Below, piece by piece: positions 1-7,034 of a stretch of 11,815 nucleotides of DNA. Position 1 is the first letter of the stretch; each line of letters opens with the position of its first letter. The translations under genes and the position numbers were made by a program. The notes below the pieces were generated by a model, which did not search any database, was not told where the DNA came from, and saw only the letters and a list, made by a program, of their open reading frames with translations. Source of the stretch: Propionibacteriaceae bacterium (lineage in GTDB: Bacteria; Actinomycetota; Actinomycetes; Propionibacteriales; Propionibacteriaceae); the NCBI GenBank assembly GCA_003153855.1, contig PMBM01000166.1, positions 1 through 11,815 of the forward strand, written 5' to 3'.

Positions 1-1530
1 CTTCACCTCCGCGTGTTCTACTCGCCGCTGCTGGAGGCCGTGGCGCGGATCCCGTCCGAGGCCGTGCGGCTGACGACGGATGCGGCCAAGACGCGGCTGT
101 CCGCGCTCGGGTACGCCGACGCCGACGCGGCGCTGCGTCACATCGGTGCGCTCTCGGCCGGCATGTCGCGCCCCGCCGAGATCCAGCGTCAGCTGCTTCC
201 CGCGATGCTCGGCTGGTTCGCCGCCGGGCCCAACCCGGACGCCGGCCTGCTCGCGTTCCGCCAGGTGTCGGAGGCGCTCGGCGTGACTCCGTGGTACCTG
301 CGTGCCCTGCGCGACGAGAGCGCGATGGCCGAGCGGATGGCGCTCATCCTGTCCACCTCCCGCCTCGCGGTGACGCTGCTTCGCCGGGTGCCGCAGCAGG
401 TCGAGCTGCTGAGCAGCGACGAGCTGATCGTGCCGCGGAGCCTCGACGAGATCCGCGAGGCGATGAGATCCGTGGCCGGTCGCCACCCGGTGACGGAGAC
501 CGCCGTCGAGGCCGTACAGGCGATCCGGCGGCGCGAGCTGCTGCGGCTAGCGATGGCCGATCTCCTGGGGCACGCGTCGCGCGAGGTCGTCGGCCGGGGC
601 CTCACCGACATCGTCGACGCCACCGTCGGTACGGTCCTGGAGATCGCGCGGCGCGAGGTGGACGACGCACCGGAGATCGCGGTGATCGCGTGCGGCAGCT
701 GGGGGGCCGGCGAGATGTCGTACTCGTCGGATGCGGACGGCATGTTCGTCATCGACGACACCGACGACCCTGACCGTACGAAGAAGGCGATCGCCATCGT
801 GTCCCGGCTGCGCGCGCTGCTGACGCTCGGAGGCGAGGACGCGGCACTCCGGTTCGACGCCGACCTGAGGCCGGAGGGCATCCAAGGCCCGCTCGTGCGG
901 ACCTTGTCCGCCTATCGGAGGTACTACGAGCGGTGGTCGGCGACCTGGGAGGCGCAGGCCATGCTGCGCGCCGACTCGGGTACCGGCGACGCGGAGCTGG
1001 GACGCCGCTTCATCGAGGTCATCGACCCCGTGCGCTATCCGACCGGTGGCATGTCCGCGCAGCAGATCCACGAGATCCGGCGGCTCAAGGCGAGGGTCGA
1101 GACCGAGCGGATGCCCCGCGGCGTCGACCCGAAACGTCACGTGAAGCTCGGTCCGGGAGGGCTGTCGGACGTCGAGTGGACGGTTCAGCTGTTGCAGCTC
1201 CAGCACGCGCACGACGTGCCGGCGATGCGGACACCGCGCACGATGGAAGCGCTGCGCGCGGCGGTCGCCGCCGACCTGCTGGACGAGAACGACGCGGCCG
1301 CGCTGGAGGCCGCCTGGGAGTTCGCGGGCCGGATCCGCAACACGGCCATGCTCGTCCGGGGCAAGGCGTCGGACACGATCCCGACCGATGCGCGGGAGAA
1401 CGCGCAGGTCGCACAGGCTCTGGGGTACGGCCGTGGCGGTGCCTCGCACCTGCTCGAGGACTGGGGACGTACGGCACGGCGGGCACGCAACGTCGTCGAG
1501 CGGCTCTTCTACGGCATCGAGGACGACTGA
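1..1530 (+). CDS. glnE: Bifunctional glutamine synthetase adenylyltransferase/adenylyl-removing enzyme, C-terminal half (5' partial)
   Basis: GlnE attaches AMP to, and removes it from, a tyrosine of glutamine synthetase, tuning nitrogen assimilation in the cytoplasm. The reading frame is open from base 1 and begins inside the central part (RLHHRLFY-like context, then FYSPLLEAVARIP), so the true start lies upstream. The GTG at 13 is internal. The 509 residues present are about half of the usual ~1000 and correspond to the central linker plus the C-terminal adenylylation domain. The nucleotidyltransferase signature CGSWGAGEMSYSSDAD lies at window residues 231-246, with metal-binding Asp244 and Asp246. 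The helical domain motif GPGGLSDVEW follows at about 384-393. The N-terminal deadenylylation domain is outside the window. The gene ends at TGA 1528-1530, followed by a strong hairpin, and the next gene is convergent. Identity is firm. Confidence 0.96.
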   Translation, partial: LHLRVFYSPLLEAVARIPSEAVRLTTDAAKTRLSALGYADADAALRHIGALSAGMSRPAEIQRQLLPAMLGWFAAGPNPDAGLLAFRQVSEALGVTPWYLRALRDESAMAERMALILSTSRLAVTLLRRVPQQVELLSSDELIVPRSLDEIREAMRSVAGRHPVTETAVEAVQAIRRRELLRLAMADLLGHASREVVGRGLTDIVDATVGTVLEIARREVDDAPEIAVIACGSWGAGEMSYSSDADGMFVIDDTDDPDRTKKAIAIVSRLRALLTLGGEDAALRFDADLRPEGIQGPLVRTLSAYRRYYERWSATWEAQAMLRADSGTGDAELGRRFIEVIDPVRYPTGGMSAQQIHEIRRLKARVETERMPRGVDPKRHVKLGPGGLSDVEWTVQLLQLQHAHDVPAMRTPRTMEALRAAVAADLLDENDAAALEAAWEFAGRIRNTAMLVRGKASDTIPTDARENAQVAQALGYGRGGASHLLEDWGRTARRARNVVERLFYGIEDD

Positions 1531-1543
1531 GCCACCGACGCCA

Positions 1544-1574
1544 ACGGCCGACCGGGAGAAACCCGGCCGGCCGT
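1544..1574. terminator. Hairpin between convergent glnE and DUF2853 genes, probable bidirectional terminator
   Basis: Two 13-base arms (1544-1556 and 1562-1574) pair at 12 of 13 positions, with a single A/C mismatch (1551 against 1567) and a 5-base loop AGAAA. It lies in the 58-base gap between two converging stop codons. No clear T-run follows on either strand, which is common for hairpin terminators in GC-rich actinobacteria. The structure is seen directly; the terminator role is inferred from position. Confidence 0.7.
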
Positions 1575-1588
1575 GGTCAGTGCGAAGT

Positions 1589-1915
1589 TCAGGCCTTCTT
1601 GAACAGGCTCAGCTTGTCGTAGTGCTTGGCAAGCAGGTAGTAGACCGTCACGCGGTTCTTGCGGGACACACCCTTGAGCGTCTCGCCCACGCTGGCGAGT
1701 GCCGCATCGATGTCTGCGTCGGAGTCGGTGATCGCGAGCTTCTTCTTGATGAAGCCCTCACGGACGCGCTTGAGCTCCTCGGGGTCGCTGTACGAGACCA
1801 GCGAGGAATCGACCTTGTGAAGGGCGATGCCACAGTGGCGAACGATGCCGGCGATGGCCTCGTCATCGGCCTTGGGATCGTACTTCTTGACGTCTGCCGC
1901 CCAGTCGGTGGCCAT
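1589..1915 (-). CDS. DUF2853 family small protein
   Basis: A 108-residue charged, lysine-rich and mostly helical protein with no signal peptide or membrane segment, hence probably cytoplasmic. The sequence (MATDWAADVKKYDPKADDEA at the start, KNRVTVYYLLAKHYDKLSLF near the end) matches my recollection of the DUF2853 family, whose members are about this length and have no established biochemical function. The start is set by a good ribosome binding site: GAGGAG six bases before the ATG at 1915. It stands alone on the minus strand, 98 bases downstream of the MBL hydrolase stop, with room for its own promoter. It is separated from convergent glnE by a hairpin. Family assignment is from memory of conserved sequence; function is unknown. 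Confidence 0.82.
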   Translation of the reverse strand: MATDWAADVKKYDPKADDEAIAGIVRHCGIALHKVDSSLVSYSDPEELKRVREGFIKKKLAITDSDADIDAALASVGETLKGVSRKNRVTVYYLLAKHYDKLSLFKKA

Positions 1916-1962
1916 GTGTGTCTCCTCACGACGCCGGGACAGGGTTTGGTGGCGTCGAGGTG

Positions 1963-1996
1963 ACCTTAGTACCGGCGCCCGTCAAGATGGCGTCAA
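1963..1996 (-). promoter_or_regulatory. Candidate promoter/operator for the DUF2853 gene with tandem TTGACG
   Basis: On the minus strand TTGACG occurs at 1996-1991 and again at 1985-1980, exactly 11 bases (one helical turn) apart. They are followed by TACTAA (1971-1966) and TAAGGT (1968-1963), which are possible -10 boxes. The spacing from the upstream TTGACG to TACTAA is 19, a little long. The doubled element could be a -35 plus a binding half-site for an activator. A transcript starting near 1956 would leave about 40 bases of leader carrying the GAGGAG site. Confidence 0.35.
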
Positions 1997-2013
1997 TCTG
2001 CAAAGGACGCACG

Positions 2014-2826
2014 TTAAAGCGTCAACGATGTCTTGAAGCCCCCCGCGACGATGGGTGTGCCATCGGGTACGGCACGTGCTCCGACGTCGCGTAGCCGCAG
2101 GTACAGCAGCTCTGGTTGGGGATTGTTGTGGCTCAGGTGGACCGCGACGACGTCCGTCGCGCCCGTCGCGCAGCCCCATTCCCGGAGCTGACGGAGTGCG
2201 ACGGCGAACGACTGCAGGTTGTGATGGCCGCCTGTGGGCTCCGGCACGTCGCCGAACGTCTCCTCGAGGAGTACGAGGTCGAACTTGGTCCCCGCGAGCA
2301 TCTCCTTGACGCCACGTGCCCACGGGCCGGTGTCGGTGCCCCACAGGACAGTGGCGTCTGGGCCTGCGATCGCGTACAGGCAAGCCTCTCCGTGGGCCTC
2401 GTGGTTCGCGGGCAACGCCCGTACGCGGTAGGGGCCGAGCACGACGTCCCGACCGGCGGTGATCGTGACGAACGTGACGTTCCCGCCGCGTACCCACGGC
2501 TTGCAGGCGTCGATGACGGGCTTCGGGCCGACGACCGTGAGCGGTTCGGTGGTGACCCACGACCTGTGCATGAGGAACGAGGGATCCAGGTGGTCCGGAT
2601 GCACGTGGCTGACGAGCACGTACCGCACGCCCGAGAGCGAGATGTTCGACCGCATCGCCTGGCGCGGCGCTTCGGAGCCGGGATCGACGAGCAGGACGCG
2701 GTCGATGAGAGCCGAGGTCTGCGTACGGACGATGCCGGCCTCGACCAACGACGTGCAGCACGGCTTGGGGCACCATGCGTTCGGCCAGCCGTCGGAGGAC
2801 CCCGTACCGAGCATCAGGACTTCCAT
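2014..2826 (-). CDS. MBL-fold metallo-hydrolase, PhnP-like
   Basis: A 270-residue metallo-beta-lactamase-fold hydrolase. The N-terminus carries the [12 protein letters not shown] motif (residues 5-16) and a Cys cluster (C19, C23, C24) like the structural zinc site of PhnP-type proteins. The metal-binding HxHxDH motif is SHVHPDHLD (H74, H76, D78, H79). Other likely ligands are H142 (NHEAHG), D165 (GTDTG) and one of H230/H233 (HLSHNNP). This arrangement resembles E. coli PhnP, a cyclic phosphodiesterase, and the MBL domain fused to adenosylcobinamide kinase in some actinobacteria. The substrate here cannot be named. The ATG at 2826 was chosen because a TAACGT box lies 7 bases upstream and no Shine-Dalgarno site is present; ATG 2814 is an alternative. 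It lies 26 bases after the DMT transporter stop, so it may also be read from that gene's transcript. Confidence 0.88.
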   Translation of the reverse strand: MEVLMLGTGSSDGWPNAWCPKPCCTSLVEAGIVRTQTSALIDRVLLVDPGSEAPRQAMRSNISLSGVRYVLVSHVHPDHLDPSFLMHRSWVTTEPLTVVGPKPVIDACKPWVRGGNVTFVTITAGRDVVLGPYRVRALPANHEAHGEACLYAIAGPDATVLWGTDTGPWARGVKEMLAGTKFDLVLLEETFGDVPEPTGGHHNLQSFAVALRQLREWGCATGATDVVAVHLSHNNPQPELLYLRLRDVGARAVPDGTPIVAGGFKTSLTL

Positions 2827-2833
2827 GACGCAG

Positions 2834-2839
2834 ACGTTA
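2834..2839 (-). promoter_or_regulatory. Candidate -10 box for leaderless transcription of the MBL hydrolase
   Basis: TAACGT on the minus strand fits the actinobacterial TAnnnT -10 consensus and ends 7 bases before ATG 2826. Transcription would then start at or next to the start codon. No convincing -35 is visible. It lies in the 26-base gap downstream of the DMT gene. Confidence 0.35.
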
Positions 2840-2852
2840 GTCCAGTGCCTGG

Positions 2853-3788
2853 TCAGGGCTCGGGGACGTGCGGCAGGGGTTCCGTCGTCGACCGTGAGCT
2901 CAGCACCACGCCGAGCTGGGCGACGATGACCGCGGCGAGCATGAGGCCGGCGCCGAGGAGCGCGCGGGGACCCATGCGCTCGCCCAGCACCAGGGCGCCA
3001 CCGATCGCCGCGAAGACGGCCTCGAGCGCCATGATCAGCGCCGCGTGGCTCGCGGGAGCGTCGCGCTGCCCGACGACCTGGAGCGTGAACCCGATGCCGG
3101 TGGACAGGAAGGCGGCGTACGCGAGGGGCCCGAGCGTCTGGGCGATCCCGCTCAAGGGCGTCGGCTCGAAGGCCAGGGCGAACACGAGGCTGATCACGGC
3201 GCACGTGGCGAACTGCACGACGCACAGACGGAACGGGTCGAGCGCGCCGAGCCGCTCCAGCGCCAGGATGTGGCCGGTCCAGAAGACGGCGCAGCCGAGC
3301 ACGAGCAGGTCACCGATGTTCACGGTGAACCCGTCGCGCACGCTCAGCAGGTACAGCCCGGCGAGGCCCATGACGGCGCCGAGCCACACCCATCGTCCCG
3401 CCCGCTGGCGGAACAGGAGCCAGGAGACGATCGGGATGAAGACCATGTACAGGCCGGTGATGAAGCCGGCGTTCCCGGCCGTCGTCGTCTGCAGACCGGC
3501 CTGCTGCATGAGCGAGCCACCGCTGAGGGCCACTCCGACGCCGAGCCCCGGCAGGAGCACCTCCCGCCAGCGGGCGGCGCGCTCTGTACGGGAGCGGCGG
3601 GCGCTCCGGTCGAAGACGGCGACGACGGCGACGAGCACGACAGCACCCAGTGCGTGCCGTACGGCGGTGAACGACGCGAACGCCATGTGCTCGGCGCCGA
3701 AGCGCTGGGCGACGAACGCGGACCCCCAGATCATCGCGGCGATGAGCAGCAGGAGACTGCCTCGCCAGGACCGGGGACTCGATGACAC
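2853..3788 (-). CDS. EamA/DMT-family transporter
   Basis: A 311-residue integral membrane protein with about ten hydrophobic segments in two EamA repeats. Repeat 1 runs roughly over residues 8-140 (starting [20 protein letters not shown]), and repeat 2 roughly over 150-290 (starting [20 protein letters not shown]). The WGSAFV and [13 protein letters not shown] patterns are characteristic of drug/metabolite exporters of the RhaT/YdcZ/EamA type. Substrates in this family are usually amino acids or other metabolites and cannot be predicted here. The GTG at 3788 is chosen because a TAGGCT box lies 8 bases upstream. The longer open frame to 3902 would overlap dprE1 and lacks support. The gene is divergent from dprE1 (61 bases between start codons) and precedes the MBL hydrolase by 26 bases, possibly as one transcript. 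Confidence 0.9.
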   Translation of the reverse strand: MSSSPRSWRGSLLLLIAAMIWGSAFVAQRFGAEHMAFASFTAVRHALGAVVLVAVVAVFDRSARRSRTERAARWREVLLPGLGVGVALSGGSLMQQAGLQTTTAGNAGFITGLYMVFIPIVSWLLFRQRAGRWVWLGAVMGLAGLYLLSVRDGFTVNIGDLLVLGCAVFWTGHILALERLGALDPFRLCVVQFATCAVISLVFALAFEPTPLSGIAQTLGPLAYAAFLSTGIGFTLQVVGQRDAPASHAALIMALEAVFAAIGGALVLGERMGPRALLGAGLMLAAVIVAQLGVVLSSRSTTEPLPHVPEP

Positions 3789-3796
3789 GAAAGGAG

Positions 3797-3802
3797 AGCC
3801 TA
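3797..3802 (-). promoter_or_regulatory. Candidate -10 box for leaderless transcription of the DMT transporter
   Basis: TAGGCT (minus strand) fits TAnnnT and ends 8 bases before the GTG at 3788. The sequence between them (CTCCTTTC) has no Shine-Dalgarno character, so a leaderless mRNA is the simplest reading. A recognisable -35 is missing. Confidence 0.45.
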
Positions 3803-3835
3803 GGGGTCGCGCCGCGGAGGAGGGTCGCGCACCCG

Positions 3836-3841
3836 TAGAGT
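3836..3841 (+). promoter_or_regulatory. Candidate -10 box for leaderless transcription of dprE1
   Basis: TAGAGT fits TAnnnT and ends 8 bases before the ATG at 3850, the same spacing as for the divergent transporter. The 8-base spacer contains GGAG, but only 4 bases before the ATG, which is too close to be a good ribosome binding site. The -35 region is unremarkable. Confidence 0.45.
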
Positions 3842-3849
3842 GGAGTGCG

Positions 3850-5244
3850 ATGAGCGCCACGACCCAAGAGAACCTCTCCGGTTGGGGGCGGACCGCCCCC
3901 ACACTTGCCCACGTCCTCAGGCCGGCCGCGCCCGAGGTCGTGATCGACGCGGTCGCCGCCGTCGCCTCAGCAACGTCTGGGCCGCTGACCCGGGGCGTCG
4001 TCGCCAGAGGCCTCGGCCGCAGCTACGGCGACATCGCCCAGAACGCGGGTGGCCTGGTCATCGACATGACGAGCCTGAACCGCGTCCACGACGTCAACGC
4101 TTCGACCGCGACGGTCGACGTCGATGCCGGCGTCTCGCTCGATGCCCTGCTGCGCGTCGTACTGCCCCACGGCCTGTGGATCCCGGTGCTCCCGGGTACG
4201 CGGCAGGTCACGGTCGGCGGCGCGATCGCGTGCGACGTCCACGGCAAGAACCACCACAGCTCCGGCAGCTTCGGGAACCACGTACGGGCGATGCAGCTGC
4301 TCATCGCGGACGGGCGGGTGCTGAACCTGGCTCCGGGGGGAGCACCCGACGATCCCGACGGCTCGATCTTCTGGGCCACGGTGGGCGGCGCGGGCCTGAC
4401 CGGCATCATCCTGCGAGCCACGCTCGGTCTCGACCGGGTCGAGACTGCGTACTTCGTCGCGGACGGCCTCGTCACGCACTCCCTCGAGGAGACGATCGAA
4501 GCGCACACGGACGGCTCCGAGGCGCGCTACCCGTACAGCTCGGCCTGGTTCGACGCCATCTCCCCACCGCCGACCCTGGGTCGTGCGGCGATCTCGCGGG
4601 GCGGCATCGCGAGGCTCGACCAGCTGCCGGCCAAGCTCCAGCAGGACCCGCTGCGGTTCGACGCGGAACCCCTGGTCACGCTGCCGGACGTCTTCCCGAA
4701 CGGCCTCGCGAACAAGCTGACCTTCTCGGTGCTGGGAAGCCTCTGGTACGCGAAGAGCGGCAACTACACGAACAAGGTCCAGAGCCTCACCGGCTTCTAC
4801 CACCCGCTCGATCTCATCGGCGAGTGGAACCGTGCGTACGGGTCGGACGGGTTCCTGCAGTACCAGTTCGTCGTCCCGACGCAGGCCCGTGACGCGTTCG
4901 TCTCGATCGTCCGCGACATCCAGCGCTCGGGGCACTACTCGTTCCTCAACGTGTTCAAGCTGTTCGGCGAGGGCAACCGGGCGCCGCTGTCGTACCCGAT
5001 GGCGGGCTGGAACGTCTGCGTCGACTTCCCGATCCGCGAAGGCCTGGCGCCCTTCCTCACGCGCATCGACAAGCAGGTGCTGGAGTTCGGCGGGCGGCTG
5101 TACGTGGCGAAGGACTCCCGGACCACCGCTGACACGTTCCACACGATGTACCCGCGCCTCGACGAATGGGTCGCCGTCCGTCGTCGGGTCGACCCTGACG
5201 GCGTCTTCGCCTCTGATCTCGCCCGACGACTGGAGCTGCTGTGA
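3850..5244 (+). CDS. dprE1: Decaprenylphosphoryl-beta-D-ribose 2'-oxidase (DprE1)
   Basis: This FAD enzyme oxidises decaprenylphosphoryl-ribose at C2' to the 2'-keto intermediate, which DprE2 then reduces to decaprenylphosphoryl-arabinose, the donor for arabinan. The protein has 464 residues (Mycobacterium tuberculosis DprE1 has 461) and can be followed almost colinearly with it from [11 protein letters not shown] to the shared C-terminal ARRLELL. An N-terminal FAD-binding type-4 domain carries RGLGRSYGD (Tyr59), [20 protein letters not shown] (His131) and [13 protein letters not shown]. The substrate domain carries WNVCVDFP with Cys390 and VAKDSRTT with Lys421. These match M. tuberculosis Tyr60, His132, Cys387 and Lys418. 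A short Gly/Pro/Asp-rich insertion near residue 160 explains the shift in numbering. Cys387 is the residue covalently trapped by benzothiazinones. The start follows a TAGAGT box by 8 bases, and the stop overlaps dprE2. Confidence 0.97.
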   Translation: MSATTQENLSGWGRTAPTLAHVLRPAAPEVVIDAVAAVASATSGPLTRGVVARGLGRSYGDIAQNAGGLVIDMTSLNRVHDVNASTATVDVDAGVSLDALLRVVLPHGLWIPVLPGTRQVTVGGAIACDVHGKNHHSSGSFGNHVRAMQLLIADGRVLNLAPGGAPDDPDGSIFWATVGGAGLTGIILRATLGLDRVETAYFVADGLVTHSLEETIEAHTDGSEARYPYSSAWFDAISPPPTLGRAAISRGGIARLDQLPAKLQQDPLRFDAEPLVTLPDVFPNGLANKLTFSVLGSLWYAKSGNYTNKVQSLTGFYHPLDLIGEWNRAYGSDGFLQYQFVVPTQARDAFVSIVRDIQRSGHYSFLNVFKLFGEGNRAPLSYPMAGWNVCVDFPIREGLAPFLTRIDKQVLEFGGRLYVAKDSRTTADTFHTMYPRLDEWVAVRRRVDPDGVFASDLARRLELL

Positions 5245-6002
5245 TCAACGCCACGGGTAACCCCCAGACCATCCTGCTGCTCGGCGGTACGAGCGAGATC
5301 GGGCTCGCGATCGTCCACGAGTACCTGTCGACTGCATCCGCGCGCGTCATCCTCGCCGGACTGCCCGGCCGGGCGGAACGTGACCAGGCCGCCGCGGATC
5401 TCCTCGCGGCGGGGGCGACGAGCGTCGAGGGGATCGACTTCGACGCCCTCGACTTCCCGGCGCACCCGGCCGTCATCGACGAGGCGTGGTCGTGGGGCGA
5501 CGTCGACGTCGCGATCGTGGCGTGGGGTCTGCTCGGTGATGCCGAGGCGCTGTGGCAGGACCAGGCGAGCATCGTCGACTACGTGGGCGTCAACTACACC
5601 GGAGGGGTCAGCATCGGCGTTCTGCTCGGCCAGAAGATGAAGGCCCAGGGCCATGGCCAGATCGTCGTGATGTCGTCCGCCGCCGGCCAGCGCGTACGCC
5701 GCTCGAACTTCGTGTACGGGTCGACGAAGGCCGGACTCGACGGCTTCTACCTCAACCTCGGTCAGGCCCTCGAGCCGTACGGGGTCAAGGTCCTCGTCGT
5801 GCGCCCCGGCATGGTCCGTACCCGCATGAGCGCCCACCTCAAGGAAGCGCCGCTCACCATCGACAAGGAGATCGTCGCCCAGCTCGTCGTCAAGGCCGCC
5901 AAGGCCGGCCGCGAGATCGTCTGGGCCCCTCCCGCCTTCGAGCTCGTCATGCTCATCCTCCGCCACATCCCGCGTCCGATCTTCAAGAGGCTCCCGCTGT
6001 AG
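5241..6002 (+). CDS. dprE2: Decaprenylphosphoryl-2-keto-beta-D-erythro-pentose reductase (DprE2)
   Basis: This NADH-dependent short-chain dehydrogenase completes the epimerisation begun by DprE1, yielding decaprenylphosphoryl-arabinose. The 253 residues (254 in M. tuberculosis) show the nucleotide-binding GGTSEIG at 15-21, catalytic Asn118 (NYTG), Ser145/146 (MSSAAG), Tyr159 and Lys163 ([13 protein letters not shown]). The family-specific stretch [14 protein letters not shown] is also present, and the C-terminus [13 protein letters not shown] nearly matches the mycobacterial one. The GTG start at 5241 overlaps the dprE1 stop (GTGA, 5241-5244), so the two are translationally coupled, as expected for partners in one reaction. 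The next gene is convergent. No emb, aft or gtrA-like gene follows within the window, unlike the mycobacterial locus. Confidence 0.96.
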   Translation: MINATGNPQTILLLGGTSEIGLAIVHEYLSTASARVILAGLPGRAERDQAAADLLAAGATSVEGIDFDALDFPAHPAVIDEAWSWGDVDVAIVAWGLLGDAEALWQDQASIVDYVGVNYTGGVSIGVLLGQKMKAQGHGQIVVMSSAAGQRVRRSNFVYGSTKAGLDGFYLNLGQALEPYGVKVLVVRPGMVRTRMSAHLKEAPLTIDKEIVAQLVVKAAKAGREIVWAPPAFELVMLILRHIPRPIFKRLPL

Positions 6003-6080
6003 CTCGTTGCTGTACGGCGCTATGGCTGCCCACGGTGGCACAAACGCGCCACGAGGACAGACCCCGCAACGACAGCTTCG

Positions 6081-6926
6081 CTAGATGGCAACCTGCCCTC
6101 GTTCGAGGTGCTCCTCCTGAACCCCTGCACGCGGCGTGTGCGAGGCCAGACTGAGCCGGGGGATGGCCGTGAGCAGCAGGAGGACCCCACTGGACCAGAG
6201 AGGCATCGCGAAGACCATGGCCACCGCGAGCGCGGCGGGACGGTCACGCCGCGCCCCCCACGCGAGGATGACGAGCGCGACCGGGAAGCGGACCCACAGC
6301 GGGAGGTAGCGGATCTCCACGTTCGAGCTCGAGCGAAGGAAGTTCAGCCAGGCCATCCAGAGCCCGGGCTCCAGCGCGAAGGAGACGGCGACGAGGGCAC
6401 AGGTCGCACCGAGGGCAACGACCGCTTTGCGCCACTCGCGGCGCATCACGAACCAGAGGGGACCGAGCCCTGGCGTCACCTTCGTGAGCAGAGGAAGGGC
6501 CCAGGCCGCCGGACTCGTGATACCTATCACGGCTGCGACGGCGAGCAGCGGTTCGATGTTACCGACGGCCATGGCGGGCGGTGCGGCGTACGCCATCACT
6601 AGCCAGCGCCACCGGTTGCCCAAGGGCCACAGGAGCCAGAGCAGCGCGGCACACAGGAGGGCGGACCACACGACAAGGAACGCCACCCAGGGCAGAAGCG
6701 TGAGCGGGTAGAGGATCTGCGCGAAGACGGGCGAGTAGCTGTAGGCGTCCATCGAGCCCGGCGCAGCGCCGTACAGGTTCTGGTTCCACGCGTTCCAATA
6801 GGCGTGCGCGGAGTCGAGGCCGAAAGTGTTCAACCGGTCAGCGAAGAGGAACCAGAGCGCCGGCAGGAGAGCCAGCCACAACGCAAGGTGAAACGCGCGC
6901 TCAAGGGTGGCGCGATGTCTCAGCAT
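6081..6926 (-). CDS. GT87-type (DUF2029) integral membrane glycosyltransferase, short form
   Basis: A 281-residue, very hydrophobic protein with roughly eight membrane segments. The first extracytoplasmic loop has GLDSAHAYWNAWNQNLYG (D38, G53) and then YSYSP (62-66). Later come AVGNIEPLLAVAA (GN at 122-123) and LLTKVTPGLGPL (K149). This order of an acidic residue with aromatic neighbours, a YxP motif, G-N/Q and K-x-x-P is typical of GT87/DUF2029 enzymes such as PimE and AftC, which transfer mannose or arabinose from polyprenyl-phosphate donors outside the membrane. It is shorter than the usual ~400 residues, mostly at the C-terminus. The ATG at 6926 was chosen because a TATATA box lies just upstream; ATG 6941 is an in-frame alternative. 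It converges on dprE2. Base composition seems a little less GC-rich than its neighbours. The donor and acceptor sugars are unknown. Confidence 0.72.
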   Translation of the reverse strand: MLRHRATLERAFHLALWLALLPALWFLFADRLNTFGLDSAHAYWNAWNQNLYGAAPGSMDAYSYSPVFAQILYPLTLLPWVAFLVVWSALLCAALLWLLWPLGNRWRWLVMAYAAPPAMAVGNIEPLLAVAAVIGITSPAAWALPLLTKVTPGLGPLWFVMRREWRKAVVALGATCALVAVSFALEPGLWMAWLNFLRSSSNVEIRYLPLWVRFPVALVILAWGARRDRPAALAVAMVFAMPLWSSGVLLLLTAIPRLSLASHTPRAGVQEEHLERGQVAI

Positions 6927-6932
6927 GAGCCA

Positions 6933-6963
6933 TATATACATCGCTGTGCGGGCAACCTGTCAG
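6933..6963 (-). promoter_or_regulatory. Candidate promoter of the GT87 gene
   Basis: On the minus strand CTGACA (6963-6958) could be a -35 and TATATA (6938-6933) a -10, with a 19-base spacer. Transcription would start near the ATG at 6926, giving a leaderless or nearly leaderless message. No Shine-Dalgarno site precedes either candidate ATG. The putative -35 is one arm of the palindrome at 6950-6979. Confidence 0.4.
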
Positions 6964-6979
6964 CGTTCTGACAATGCCC
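6950..6979. promoter_or_regulatory. Nested inverted repeat upstream of the GT87 gene (operator or terminator hairpin)
   Basis: A perfect 6-base inverted repeat TGTCAG-CGTT-CTGACA (6958-6973) is nested in a second matching pair, GGGCA (6950-6954) and TGCCC (6975-6979). It sits between the stop of the 154-residue protein and the start of the GT87 gene and overlaps the candidate -35. The size and symmetry suit a dimeric repressor site of TetR type. It could instead fold as a terminator for the upstream gene, though no T-run follows. The repeat is seen directly; the role is inferred. Confidence 0.5.
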
Positions 6980-7034
6980 ACATGGACGACAGACTCGCGC
7001 CACCTATCCGAGCCGCGAGGGCCGGAGTGTGCGA

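Noticed and set aside
189..1490. Long antisense frames across glnE.
   Set aside because: These are typical shadow frames of GC-rich DNA, with Arg/Ser/Pro-rich translations and no recognisable motifs; glnE is clearly the coding strand.
2116..3849. Plus-strand frame upstream of and continuous with dprE1, open for almost 580 codons (would give a 1042-residue protein).
   Set aside because: It is antisense to the MBL hydrolase and DMT transporter, whose motifs are unmistakable. Its translation is Arg/Pro/Ala-rich with no family likeness, and DprE1 aligns with its homologue only from 3850.
6035..6052. Possible hairpin GTGGC-N8-GCCAC between the convergent dprE2 and GT87 genes.
   Set aside because: The stem is only 5 bases, the loop is long and no T-run follows. 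It is too weak to call a terminator.
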